A stretch of DNA of 64,000 nucleotides from Alentia gelatinosa. Taxonomy: Eukaryota > Annelida > Polychaeta > Phyllodocida > Polynoidae. The translations under genes were made by a program, and so were the position numbers. Below the pieces are notes generated by a model. That model was not told the DNA's origin. It worked only from the letters and a program-made list of their open reading frames with translations, and did not search any database. Each line of letters opens with the position of its first letter. Within the stretch, counting starts at the first letter, position 1. The stretch lies in NCBI GenBank assembly GCA_950022655.1, contig OX465579.1, forward strand, positions 48,277,950 through 48,341,949, in the 5' to 3' direction. Shown here in pieces: positions 22,691 to 34,871 of this stretch.

Positions 22691-25176
22691 CCTATATAAA
22701 CAGCTCGTTCTGGGAGTATATCGGCCTTGCTGTCCGGATCTTGCCAGCCCACTCATGTCCTCACATAAACTCTCTCTATTTCCTCTTTTCTCACCCATGG
22801 CCCCAGGCTTCACGGACATGGAAATGCCACGGTGTACGAATACTGCCTGCTTGTCCTTTATCGAGCTTGGCTGCTCAAGCAGTATGCTTTACTCAGAAGG
22901 CTTGGATGAAAGAAGAGGGCTAGGGAGGTGGGGTATGCACCAGTTAATTGCTGAAGGAGGGTCCCGGCGAGGAAGCGCGTCTATTGTAACTGATTATAGG
23001 CAAGGACCTGTAAGGCACTACAGACGTACACGCTAGTAGTGTCTCTGTTCGGCGATGTAGATAATCTACTGTGATAATACTCGTAATTTTCATCGGACAC
23101 TTTTATGACACACCAGTATACGCAAATTCGGGGGAGGGGAGATATGAAAACCGATACTATGACAGAAGGAGATATATCAGCCCTTACTGTATTACTGTTC
23201 TAACACACTATATGCTTCAAAATCTCACCAAAAATTCTGAGGAGCTGCCATCTAGATGGCCAAAGAGAGTAGGTCACAGACTAAACTCAGATTTGACCTC
23301 TAAAGGAGTCATCTTGCTAATATTAGACGTGAGGAAGACGTCTGTGGGTAGGTAGGCTATGACCTTCACCTTTCAAGATCAAGGATGGCAATCCTGGGGA
23401 TAAATAGCTACGCCAATAGCTGGGATTTTCAAAAACCAGCCCCGTACATGCTTAGAGGATAGGGAATGGGGAATACAGCCGAAAGGTCAAATCTCTAGTA
23501 TAATAAGAATCTGATACAGAATGGTACAGAATCCAATGTGGAGCTAAAATCTCTTAGGAGAGGATACTTTCTAATGAAACGAGGTACCTCAATTTGATAC
23601 GAATATAAGTGCAGACAATTTTAACATTAAAAGAAGAATCGGGTAATTTTTCCATTTCACGACACTTTGGTAGGTTGAAAGCATTGTGTTGTACTCAAGT
23701 TTGCAGGGGTGTGTTGGACTAGTAACGCCTGAGTGCCACCAGAAGTGGCATCTCCACTAACACCAGCTGTCAGATGCGGACAGTTACTAAATACAAACCC
23801 TGAAAACAAACAGAAACCTACCCTCAGGCTACTTAGGAACCCTTAACAACTCACATCTCGCAAATTCCACACCACACTTATTGACCACTGGGTTAGACAC
23901 TACACAATCAAGCTGCTTTTAGCGAAAGCAAACCCGGAAACACTTGACCTAACGGTACGCGATATAACGAATATCTCTGTTATATAACGAGAGGGCAATA
24001 ACCAGGTGGATGGGATGGAGAATTCGCCAGTGAGTTAGTACGTAAAACGTGAGGTTATTGGTGGGTGCTAACGCTGGGGGAGGGTATGGAGTGCGGGTCG
24101 GCATGAGGTGCTGACTGCTGGGGTATGTCAGTGTGGGGAGGTCAGTACCTGGTCAACAGGCACTTCTACATTAGCCATCTGGAGCGCCTTGCACAGCATC
24201 AGCAGGCTCTACAACCCCTCAACCTTTCACACCTCGCCCCACACCTCACCAACACCTCCAGTACCAAATGCCGCACTTAGCACCCCAAGGGTTCTCCCAA
24301 AGCACAACTGTGGAAGACGTATGCTAAGTGCAGTGACCTCTTAGTGAGATACAAGTATGGCCACCGAACGTTGCACTAACTATCCCAAGATTTCACAATG
24401 CAAAATGAGAGCAAGGCAGAACAATATTATTTTAGTCCAGAGGGATTCACTATTTCAAATTATCTAGGAATAGTATTTTTTTCAAGTATTGTTTCGGTAA
24501 TTTTTAATCTGCCTCCAGCAAGCCATCAAATGGGTGTTAGCATAAAAAAATCTCATTTGGTATGCAGAATCAGAGTTTTTTCATAGCCTGAAGGCAAAGC
24601 TTGGAACAGCAGGGGTCATTGCTCAGATAACGATGCATTGCTGGGTATTCTAATTCCAGATGAGATTGGGTGGGGAGAGGAGGGGAGTGTTACCTGATCA
24701 CGTTTCTGACTCTGCCCTCGTCAGCTGACCACTACCTCCCCTGGGAGAAAATAACCTCAGCTGAAAAGGGTCTCTCAGTTGAGTCTGTTAAAAAGGAACT
24801 CTCCGTCATGTCTGTCGAAATTCCGTTCCAAACAACGGCAAGAGAGCAGAAACCTGTCCGCAAATAGAAGTATCCTATATTACAAGGTGTTGTTGTGATA
24901 TCTGTACATCTACCTGTCACAGAGTGTGTTAATTAAAACTGAATCATCTCAAGCCTGATATCAAATCCAGCCAGCTGAATGTGAACTTCAAGATATAGAT
25001 GCGAAATGCATTGATATAATTCCCAGGTTTATATAGCAAATTGATATAATATGGTGATTTAACAAGGCGGGACTATCTGAGTATGGTCGTGTTCACCTAT
25101 GCTCCATCTACCACCCAGACTTCAGCGGAAAACCATTGCTGTGAACTGTACTCCACTGCCGAGCACATCTGACTGG
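22691..25176. other. Non-coding stretch
   Basis: A good acceptor-like pyrimidine tract ending CCCCAG at 22806 precedes frames that all end within 76 codons. A 14-bp palindrome, GCCATCTAGATGGC, is at 23247-23260, and a 7-bp stem, ATATAAC/GTTATAT, is near 23964-23985. No gene is recognised. Confidence 0.4.
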
Positions 25177-25233
25177 TAGAAAAATAGATAACTTTCTGTG
25201 AAGATAGAAAAAATAGATAACTTTCTGTGAAGG
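25177..25233 (+). repeat. 28-bp tandem duplication
   Basis: Two near-identical copies of TAGAAAAATAGATAACTTTC plus TGTGAAGA, differing by one or two bases. This is a recent local duplication. Confidence 0.9.
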
Positions 25234-25745
25234 ATTCTCTAGTGATGTGGGACCTCCTTGCTCATTGATAAATTTATACCCACTGCCATGGGGGTAGCCG
25301 AGCGTAGATAATTAAACACACGTGTTGCAGGGACGTGCCGTTGAGTTTCAGGTCGTCAGGCCTGGAGCCACTACTATTACTGACACTGAGGAGTGGTGAG
25401 CAAAGAACTGAAAAAAATACCTTTATAGAATAAATAAATAAAAGATTAGAACGTCCAGACACCCGGCGGCAAATATCAGATGAGCCCAGATGTTCAGAGA
25501 GTCCACATAACAGCCATGTTTCTCAAACCAAACACCTTTAGTCAACTTTCGTCGGCGCCTGCATTTCATCACGTAACCACAGGGGGTGCGTTATATTCAA
25601 CATCTTTATATATTTGAGGACTGGAGAGAAAAAATATCTCACTCGATGGGTTAGATCTGAGAGGATCTACGTAACCAGGTGTTGCTGTAAGCCGGGACCC
25701 CGGGGTCCACAGGTGAACGGGCGGGAGCTAATCAAGTACATGTGT

Positions 25746-25773
25746 GGGGGTGGTGGCGGGCTGGCGGGCGGGG
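25746..25773 (+). other. G-quadruplex motif
   Basis: Four runs of at least three G with loops of 7, 5 and 1 nt match the standard quadruplex pattern on the plus strand. Confidence 0.6.
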
Positions 25774-28571
25774 CCCCATAGACACTCTGATATTTCACCA
25801 CCGCCACGCTAGGTGCAAATATCAACAATTTGTCCTCGTAGAGATTCCACTGGAGCACTCCACCCGTCGGAAACCGAGACCACTTCTACCGGCGATAACT
25901 GGGCAATAAACGCCTGGAAATACTTAAATTTCACTCAGTTTGTCAGGTATTTACTGAGTGAGTGTGAAAAGTGCTCGTCAAATAACTGGCCACAACTAGC
26001 TACCATATTTCCTGTGCAATGTATTAATTTTGCGTTCTAGTGCTATAAAATATGTTTTTTTTTGTATTCTTAAGTACGGCATACTCGGTTCCATTAAGCT
26101 CTAAAAAGAATCAAGCTCTAAATTCCACAAGCCCGCAGGGAAACATTGTTATAAATCTATACAAACAAGAAGCGGACTATGTTGCGGACACAGGATCCCT
26201 GCATTGTCGCCGACACGAGATTCCACAGGTCTGGTTTCTGAATAGCGCCCGTCGCTGCTGCTTTCTTCTTGCCCAATAATAGAGGAGGCGACTGGAGAAC
26301 AGATGTTCCGTTTCCACCTCCTCCTCCGAAGGTAATATTCAATCCTACATCACACAAGCGTGTGGGGTGAATACAAAAGGCAAGGTGCTCCATATACGCC
26401 TTTTGTTTCGCCAGTCCAACACATCGAAGCCCAAGGGTACCGTGTCTATAGGGCACAAAGCGATGCTGCCAACGGCGCCCAAATTCTTCATGTTTTCTGC
26501 TGGATTTTCCTTTTCAAGACTTTATGATTGAGAGGAAAGGAGAACACTTTAATGTGGAATATGATCAGCGCTCATCATTTATCGATTCATGTATAACAGG
26601 GGAAGTATGGATGGGAATTGCGGGAGTAACAGAGGGTTGGAGGCAGAGAGGATCAAGGTGCTGCAAACCCTACAGGGGCCCGCTATGCGCCTGGCTGGTC
26701 GGCCGTGGATGGGCATATAACTGCATCAGGAAATGTCAAGGGTAAATAGCGGCTGTACCAGGGACGGGGGCTGTGTTAATGCCGGGTGATGGATCTAGGC
26801 CTCCTAACTACGGGGATTTCAGGCGGCGAGCTGTTAATGTAATCAGCGCCTAACGCAGCCCTAAGGTATGACACGTCGGCGAGGTGCTCCGAGCAGCTCA
26901 GACAGGGCCTGTCAATATTAGGTGAGTGTGTGAACAGCACGACGCACGGGGTGCACACAGCCGTGTGGGATTGAGTGTGTATAGATGAGCAGGCAAACCC
27001 CACTACCAGCATATCAGTACATAGAGCAAAGCACCACCACCAAAAGACCCTCTCCAGTATAGGGCCATCCACAAAGTATGTACGCAGAATTTCTGAAATT
27101 TTGGACCCTACCTCCTCCCAATCTTGTACGAACAAAGAAGCAGCATGCGCAAAATGTCCAAAATCTTTTACTACCCCACCCCTCCCTCAGTGCGTACGTA
27201 CTTTACGGATGGCCCCTATTTCACAGCTACTGTCTAAAAGGGCCTCCAGAGTTGGGACTGGCTTTAAAAATTCCCATACCTTTCCCAGGCCTTAACTTCT
27301 GTACCGGATTTGGGATTTTTCTGTAATGCCTCCAAAGTTCTGCACAACGCCTTTGGCACTTCATATCACATTACTTTCTCTATTCAATGAGTCTTTTCTC
27401 GGTATATACAGTGCACTGACACCTAGCCTTTTCGCTATCGGGTCTAATGGCCCATGGAATCTCGTTGCTAGTCTACTCAATGTTTAATTGCACTGATAAT
27501 CTCAATAGGATATCTCACATATACATATACGCATATTTATACATATTTATTTCTATGTTACAAGTAGCTCATACTAGAAGATATAGAAAGCACTTGGATG
27601 GTTGTTGATCCCAATGCCCTGTGATCTGGTCTCCCAGGGCCAGGCTGAGACGGAAGTACGTGTGATTACCTTTAGTGTTAGTTATCATTATGGTAATACG
27701 GTCGCTGAGAGAAGGCCGTGTCGGTACGAGGTGGTGTAAGGTAGTCTGCGGGATTGAGGTGAGCATGTCAGGCTGCCTCCAGTCTCATGGTATGCGTCCT
27801 CATGTTTATTCACCAGCACGTTAAGCTGGCTAAGCAGCCCAGTAGGAGAACAGTGAACACATGTAGAAATAGGTGATCTTATACGTGCTTCATACTATGA
27901 TACCAGTCCTAAAGAGAACCTATACGTCATCAGAAACGCAGATGGGACGTCCAGGTTCTTCACTCTCAGACCTTTACGTCAACAACAGAGGCTACATTCA
28001 TGGCGTAAATGATTGTTCAAAAACATGGGTTTAAGATAAATCGAAATTGCCTTTTCAATACATAGATTAATCCTAGTTTTTTGGAATTTTACAGCCGACA
28101 GTGTTTAAAAAGCAAATGACAACGTTAGCCATCACGGTTTGCAAAAGACCAGGCAGATCAACTACCCGGTAGACTTCTTTTGAATCAAAGCAAAATCAAC
28201 ACTATCCAACAAAAGCTGTTTGATCCTAAGATGGGAGAACCCATCTCGATGTTTATTTATTAATCAGAGTCCCTCAGTGTTTACATGGAGTAGGGACATG
28301 ACTAGCAAAGTGATACCAGCTGTAACACATAGCTAGGCGGTGCCGACATATTAACCCCACCGATGATAATGAGTAACTAACTGAACCGTGTCAGGAATCC
28401 AAGTAAACAAACCTAACATCTTTCAGACGTAACCAGGTAATGCCGCCGCCGTAGCTTTGACGAGAAATAGGCCATATCGGGGGCATTTGCCTGTAGGCTA
28501 CGTAACTAGACTACATACAGAACGTAACCATCCGGTAAGTAAGGTGCTACTGTGGGAAGCCTGACTGAAGA
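25774..28571. other. Non-coding stretch
   Basis: No gene is seen. It contains GAGCAGCTC at 26891, an AG/GTGAGT at 26917-26923 (plus strand, poor pyrimidine tract), and AT-rich DNA at 27480-27560. Confidence 0.45.
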
Positions 28572-28716
28572 ATTTATCTCACCCCTGGAATAAATGTCCA
28601 TAGGCTTAACATTGGGATCTCGTTCTCCATGCCCCTTCAAGTATTGCAGTCCGTTCTCCATGGTCTATATACTGTTTGTTGCCCATTCTTTGAGTGTGTA
28701 CAGGGGTGAGATAAAT
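28572..28716. mobile_element. 16-bp terminal inverted repeats, possible MITE
   Basis: ATTTATCTCACCCCTG (28572-28587) is perfectly inverted at 28701-28716, enclosing 113 bp. The direct repeat CGTTCTCCATG occurs inside at 28621 and 28652. No clear target-site duplication is visible, so element status is inferred. Confidence 0.5.
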
Positions 28717-28724
28717 ACAGAAAG

Positions 28725-28858
28725 CAACTCGTTTTGGTCAAAGAAGTCATTCTCCAACTCGTTTGAATGCTATGTGATATTCACTCGGCTGTCGCCTCGT
28801 TCATATCACTCTGCATCAAACTCGTGGAGAACGACGACTTTGACCAATACTTGGGTTG
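28725..28858. other. Long imperfect hairpin
   Basis: The left arm, about 28725-28780, pairs with 28803-28858. The pairing includes TTGGTCAAAG, TTCTCCA, CG..TTTGA, TGC and GTGATAT against their complements, leaving a 22-nt loop at 28781-28802. It abuts the inverted-repeat element on its left and shares its RTTCTCCA word. It could be part of a foldback transposon or a non-coding RNA precursor. Confidence 0.55.
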
Positions 28859-28967
28859 GTTTCTTCTTTAATCATTTGGTGTCAAGTAGTTGACATGTCA
28901 ATACGATGTGATACAGATTAATAACGGATGTCAATATAGTATGCGTTCCAATTGTCATTGTCGGAAG

Positions 28968-29056
28968 GTCACGTGGTGGTGGTAGTCACGTGGTAGCCAC
29001 GCGGTGCTGGTCACGTGGTGCCGGTTATACCATAGTCACGTGGTGTGGTCACGTGA
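28968..29056 (+). promoter_or_regulatory. Cluster of CACGTG E-boxes
   Basis: GTCACGTGG at 28968, 28985, 29010 and 29035, GTCACGTGA at 29048, and a degenerate GCCACGCGG at 28996: five perfect CACGTG in 89 bp against about 16 expected in the whole window. GTCACGTG is the preferred site of USF, MITF/TFE and Myc/Max-type bHLH-ZIP factors. The array looks like a small tandem repeat built on the site. Confidence 0.7.
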
Positions 29057-30991
29057 TGTATTCAAGGTATGTGGTAACATGTTTGCTACATCCATGACCA
29101 ATTAAACACAGGAAAGCCATTAACAATTAGCTAGAACTAGACCAATGTTTGCTTCCATTAAACGTGCTCCGTTCAAAGACGCATGATGCGTTCACATTGA
29201 TTCACATTAATTATTTTATGATACAGGTAGAAAATAGTATATCATGATGTTTACACAGCTTATATGTTAAATCTATTACTAAATGGATTTAATGATTTTA
29301 GTTATGGATGTATAGGCGGGCATATCTCGACCAGGCATTAAGTCAGAGTGGGCTGGTTCTTTCTTTTCCCCCACGACGTGTAAAGATCCACCGTGCCTGA
29401 ACGCGTCACTCCACTTCCTACACCACACACACCACTTATTGTGTGATGGCTGTCATATACGTGATGTGCTTTAGGACTCAGGTGTCACTGCTGTCACCTC
29501 CCTCCTCCTGTCACCCTACTGACCTAGCTGAGTGCTGACAGACAAGCTGACCACTACCCCCTCACCCCTCACACACACACTGCCTGCCATGCCCATCACT
29601 GCCACCATCACGACACCACACTCAGACCCCACTCAGTCTCTATGGCCTCTACATGCATCAGCAAAGTAATATTCACGAGAGACAAAACCTGTGCTTCTTC
29701 GTTTTTACTCCTTTTTGCATTAATTACATCAAGAAACCGTCTTCACTGCCAAACACCGCGACTCTTTTCCGCCCACTGATCTCTTTTTGGGTCAATCACA
29801 TCGACACCAAATTCTATCAGACGAAAATTACGTTATCTCAGCTCGGGTATTTCTTGTGCTGTGAGGAGGAGGAGGAGGGGGAGGAGGGAGGAGTTGAGGG
29901 GGCGCAGGCAGGCGGACCGACAAAACAAATACACTTAGATCTTGTGAGATCCTTCACATGAAGAGGTAGAACTCCCCACTCCCACCCACGTCCCCACCAT
30001 AGACCCCCTCCCACAGAGAGACACTCGCATCTAGGCTGGTGTGAGCGGTGAACAAGGGACCCCGCATGTCAAGTCTACCTAAAAGCCTCCCACCTACAGA
30101 CTGACAACTAAAAGACAACCAGTATGGATCTAAACAGTAGCACGAAGCTGTCACCATATGAGTGGCCGGAAAGTGGTTCTGGGTGTTAGGGTATTTGAGC
30201 GGTACGGCACAAGGGGGATTCCGGACGGGTGCAATAAGTTTAAGGGTTCACTTTCTGAAAATGGACACGGAAACAATAATATGACACCCACATTATGGGT
30301 TCTGGTGTATAAACGAAATATCAGAGTATAGAACAGAAGAGTGGTGAGAGAAATCAGAAGTGAGAGACAATTCTACCAATTGACTTCTCAAGGCCTGAAA
30401 ATCAGTTATTCGAAAAAAAAAAACAAGTCAACAGAGCGTAGAAAATGTTTAATGATAGAGGGAGTAAACATGAGTACAAATATATGTGAATGAAAATTAT
30501 TAGTTTTTGCAGAGAAATGAAAAGGATCCAAAGAACCGCAGAACAAGTAAGAAAAAAAAGAAGCATATCATCTGCATGAAAAGATCTATCAAAGGAACTA
30601 CCAAATATAAATGTACCCTATCATTGTAAATAACCGTGCAACTATGAAAAACATCCGTAAGAATGAAAGATATGGTCGATGATAAATTTGTAATACAAAT
30701 TTAGCTCGAGTCAACCGTTATTTACCTGAGAAATGAGTTTTTGAAAACTCTCCCCCACCCCACCACATATATACAATGACTGCTGCAAATGATGTTATTA
30801 TCTTTAAAGCCTTATAGACATCTGTAGACTACAGTTTTGTTGATGGTCTAAATATCTGTGTTCATACGTTCATGTTATCAGAATCAGTATTCACTAGCCC
30901 CACATCTTTAGAAGGTGCTGGTCATGGCAGCAGATTCACATTCCTCCCCTTCTATGTTAGCACTTCATGTAGTCGGCTGCTGAAGAAACCT
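29057..30991. other. Non-coding stretch
   Basis: Contains a GAG-rich purine tract at 29861-29901, and CT-rich, then A-rich DNA at 30300-30720. A plus-strand frame at 29653-29958 spans the purine tract and has no recognised domain. Confidence 0.45.
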
Positions 30992-31083
30992 GGGACCCAT
31001 TTAATAATCAAGGATCGTACATGAAGACCCTGGCATACAGAAAAGGGTCTACATATTGGATCCTAGATTATTAAATGGGTCCC
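30992..31083. ncRNA. Pre-miRNA-like 92-nt hairpin or palindromic element
   Basis: Arms 30992-31031 and 31044-31083 pair at 35 of 40 positions: an 18-bp perfect lower stem (GGGACCCATTTAATAATC and its complement), then AGGATC, a mismatched middle and AGACCCT/AGGGTCT, closing on a 12-nt loop. Size and internal mismatches fit a microRNA precursor, and a short MITE is the main alternative. The arms do not match any conserved animal miRNA I know. No target-site duplication is evident. Confidence 0.4.
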
Positions 31084-33786
31084 TGTTACACTGGTGTCCT
31101 GTGCTTGATTGATATAAATATTCTGCAAGTACAGAATATATCCAAAACTCTAGGTCTGACACGGGGTCCCAATGCTAATTTTAGTCATGCAAACAGAAAG
31201 CACAGAATATGTACTGTATTCCAGCTGAACATATCTATACTTCTCTAAACTGTATAGCAGAGTCTATTCTACGACACGACGTATCTGAGGACAGTGTTAC
31301 ACCGGGGTCAATAATTGGAACAATGTATTCCTTCGCTCAAACAGAACAAAACTAAACATCTGTATCTTGTTTTCATCTAGTCCCATAATTGGCGCACCAT
31401 CTGATATTAAAATCCAGACATGTCTGTTCGGATCAGATAAAAAGTGGAAATATTTTTCATGTGGGATTTGCTGCCTCTGAGAGACTATGAAAACATAACA
31501 CGTTTGTGTCAGCCATGATATTGGGATGGAGGGTCTGTGGCGAGGAAATCTGCCATCTCTGAAAATCTTACTCTGAGCGGAGGAAAACTATTCTTCAACG
31601 ATGTAATGTGGCCCATGAAATCAGGAATATTTGGAGCCCTTTTATACGCTGGAAATTTCTGGTGTTATTTACTGTTCGTAGTTGTTGTTTGTTTCGTCTG
31701 TTTATGTTTTTAAGTCTATGCATCATCGACGCATCCCTAACGTTACATATTTATGTTTAAGGTCAAAATGCAAAGGTTCAAAGTGGGTCGTGTTCAGAGT
31801 TGGGAGACAGACGCTTGTTTTCTATTCCCAATCCTCGGCTGGCGGCGCGAAGGGAGCTGGCGTCTCTCGTTACGTGTCTATAATACGCCGCGTCAACAAG
31901 CGGCCGAGTGTGCGCTGAATGAAGAGGCTGCTGCGCTCTCAGGTGTGTGTGTATGTGCTAGGGTGGGAGGTGGTTTATTGGATGTGGACACCCCCTCCCC
32001 CGATGCCCGTCCACACTACGCTGGCGCACGGTGTTCACACGGTGACGTTCTCTTATCAGCTGCCGCAGCAAGATGCCAGGTGGATGATAACAGGTGCGAA
32101 CCGGACGTGCTTTCAGGAATCATATGAATTATAGATAATCTGGAATTGGCACATCTTTCTCGCCCTCTTTCCCCGCTCTCTGTCTGGGCCTTATGTAGTG
32201 TTGGCTGTAGCGCGCGCCTATCCTGTCATGCTGATGTCTTCTTACCTTTGAGCAAATGGATCGACATTCACTATTGACGAGCAGTTCATGAGCTGCTCAC
32301 TTAAACATGGGGCGGTGCCTGCCTCCCTAGAAAGCCGGGGATTAAACGTCCGCAGCAGCCTGTCAATGTTCACAGCTGTTAATTCGCTAATATTTCACTG
32401 AATCATTCATTGGCTCGCAACTACTGCTACAAGGTAGTCAGCTGGGGTGGTTAGGCAGCGGAAATACACACTCACATACACCCATTCTTCAAACTCAACA
32501 AAACTCGTTAAATCCAGTAACTGTCACTGCATACTATATTGCAGTGTAATTTTTGTACTGCTGCACAATATAGGAGTACATCACAACAACGGGTAGTTTC
32601 CATAAATATATTAATATAAACAGTGGTGACTGTCCAGCCCGTTCCCTGCCCTTAATCCCGTAACGTGCATTTACATACCGCCATGCAGGAACTTTGTTTA
32701 TTGACATTGCGCGCGTCACAGCAGTTTAACTCTTCATGGCTGATGGCTGTCCTCGCTCGTTCACGTTTAAACGATTGCGCATAGACAGTTTCCATCTAAC
32801 GCCACTGCTGTTTCTCTCTTCTGCTCCTCACTCAGGCTCACAAAGCATGCACCCGGTCCGCCAACAGTGCCCTGCCTCGCGCTGTTCTGTCCGCCACTAG
32901 CCCATTATTTTGTCTGAAGCTTACACACCATTGCTTTCCCCCTTGCCTTGCCTGATGCTCACACACCATCTACATTTCATTTGACTACCGTTTACCTGAT
33001 GCTTCTCAAACTTTACATACTGGCTGTTTGCTCGGCATTTCATTCTACACTTGCCTGACACTCTCCAGTTGTCCACTGCTTGCCAGACGCTTATCCATTG
33101 CTTGAGCTAGGCAGGGAGTCAGAGCTGTAATAACAGCAGGCACTACCATCAATGTTTCATGCGGGCGACAATGGCCGGCGGAGTAGGGTGGTGTTATCTG
33201 CTGCTCCTGCATGGACTCTCAAAATCTACTGCCCGCCCTATGCACAACTGGAGGAGCCTTGACTTAGTCCTCCTACATACGCCTGGGGGACAAACTAGGT
33301 ACTGCGGATCCACTCAGTGGCGTTGTTTATAGTCAGGGCGGGTATAGACCAGGCACTAAATTGTCCACGGCCAGCCTCCAACATGCCTTAATGAGCCTGA
33401 CTCTGTGCGTGTACTCAGACCACTAAAACATCTAAGCGACGAGTACTGCGACCAGTCTACAGCAGTGATAAACACACTAGTCCGTGTCTAATGTAACGGG
33501 TGTTTTGTTGCTTCTTCCCGTCAGCTTTATGCACCCTCATTATATATTGTGCTTGGCGGAGCCTATAACTACCATTAACGTTTACTTCCTCCATTTTCCA
33601 ACCTATTTCTTTTGTTTTCAATTGCCTACACATTTCAGATTCCTCTGAAATTTCCGATAAGTATTACTATCCAATACTGCATATTACCTGACTTCATGCA
33701 TTCAAATTTTATGTGCATTCCGAATAGCCTTGGGAGATTTCTGTCGTAAAGCCTGTACTTATGTGTTCATCGCAGTGTGTACTTAC
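31084..33786. other. Non-coding stretch
   Basis: Small hairpin CACTGCA/TGCAGTG at 32525-32546 and GAGCTGCTC at 32290. The 124-codon plus frame (31753-32124) has no recognisable domain. CT-rich DNA lies at 32810-33080. Confidence 0.4.
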
Positions 33787-33856
33787 CACAAGGTGTTATT
33801 GTTAAGTCTTGGTTAACACCTGGCGTATATCAAACTCGTGACAGGAAGGTACTTAC
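33787..33856 (-). other. Candidate RS-exon of 70 nt
   Basis: It lies between the composite site at 33856/33857 and a second GTAAGT donor at 33786-33781, reading minus. All three frames contain a stop, so inclusion would poison the message, as reported for many vertebrate RS-exons. An 8-bp inverted repeat, AGGTGTTA/TAACACCT (33791-33821), lies inside. Confidence 0.5.
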
Positions 33857-33895
33857 CTACAAAACAGAAACAGAGAGCATTCATTAGTACATTAT
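33851..33895 (-). promoter_or_regulatory. Candidate recursive splice site (ratchet point)
   Basis: Reading minus, a near-consensus branch point (TACTAAT, near 33886-33892), a CTCTCTGTTTCTGTTTT tract and TAG at 33857 are followed at once by GTAAGT (33856-33851). All four elements of a strong acceptor plus a full donor are present at one point. Recursive splicing is the best reading; use is inferred. Confidence 0.55.
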
Positions 33896-34830
33896 ACACC
33901 GCGTAGGGGGAGAAAAACATGATAATGAGTATAATCATAGAAAGTATTATTTTACAACAAATGGGCAAACACATTTATACTTGATAAGAATGTAACGCTT
34001 ATCTTCTCCTACTTCACATCTTGTCATATTTATAATAGTTATCCTCGTTTATTTTAATTTGACTGACAAACGACTTGTCCCTGGTGTCTAGGGTTTGACA
34101 GCGCTTGTAGTAATGGGATTACAGGCTGTCGCCCTGCTCCCATGAGCCCCTAGCCTCATCACATCCTCGTGTGACACACCAGAGACCCTGCTGCCATACG
34201 CTGAGTGTTGACGGCGCCAACTCCTCCACACCCGGGGCGACCTCTGAGCTTCTCCCATCCCTCCCCCATACTGTGACCTCGAGCAGATGGCCTTGGGCGT
34301 TAGTTTCAGCTAATGAGTCATTACTCTATTATTAATTAACTAATTGGGTAGTGGGCAGCGGGTAGGGGTTCAGGCACTCACAGTAGGCGGCGATACTGTC
34401 GTTCTGACACGTTTATACAAGGCACGATATCATCTCAAAGGTGGGGGGTGGGGTGGGGTGGTTTACCCCCGGGAAGCCCCTCCCATCTCATGGGGATGAA
34501 GGGGGAGCGAGGATGGGGTCACATGGGGGTCGTGGTAGGCGCTGCATACCTTGATATAAAGAACCCCCATACGGAGAAGACAATATTAGTGTGCCAGTGT
34601 GTCAGTTCACGTGCGAATATCTGGCACCGGTTGATAGAATCAGCATTTTGAATTTATCCACTCCGAGTCACGAAATATTTGACGGTAGAACGGTATTCTG
34701 AACAATATGGGAAAAGGAACCCAAAACCACCCAGGTGTCGTTCTTCAGTTAATTGAGAGAGGTTTTTGGTGAATGAAACCTTTCAATACAAACAGATTCC
34801 TGTTAATGGAAATCGATTTAATACAAGTTT
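33896..34830. other. Non-coding stretch with homeodomain-site cluster
   Basis: 34290-34350 contains AGCTAATGAGTCATTA and ATTATTAATTAACTAATT-type cores. A G-rich tract is at 34440-34470. No gene is seen. Confidence 0.4.
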
Positions 34831-34871
34831 ATCCAACTAGTTTCGACTGCTGTGATATGACCTTCATCAGG
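34831..34871 (-). mobile_element. Transposon-remnant-like motif
   Basis: Reading minus, CCCTGATGAAGG is followed 12 nt later by AGTCGAAACTAGTTGG. The CTGATGAAG...CGAAAC arrangement recalls a motif I have seen in dispersed animal repeats. No open frame accompanies it, so it would be a fragment. Confidence 0.3.

Noticed and set aside
22807..23035. Exon after a strong acceptor-like tract
   Set aside because: Two frames look equally plausible and no donor or polyadenylation signal follows.
30715..30740. Minus-strand CTCAG/GTAAAT composite site
   Set aside because: The donor lacks the G at position +5 and the tract is A-interrupted.
34831..34871. Active hammerhead ribozyme
   Set aside because: The segment between the CTGATGA and GAAAC words does not form the required stem II.
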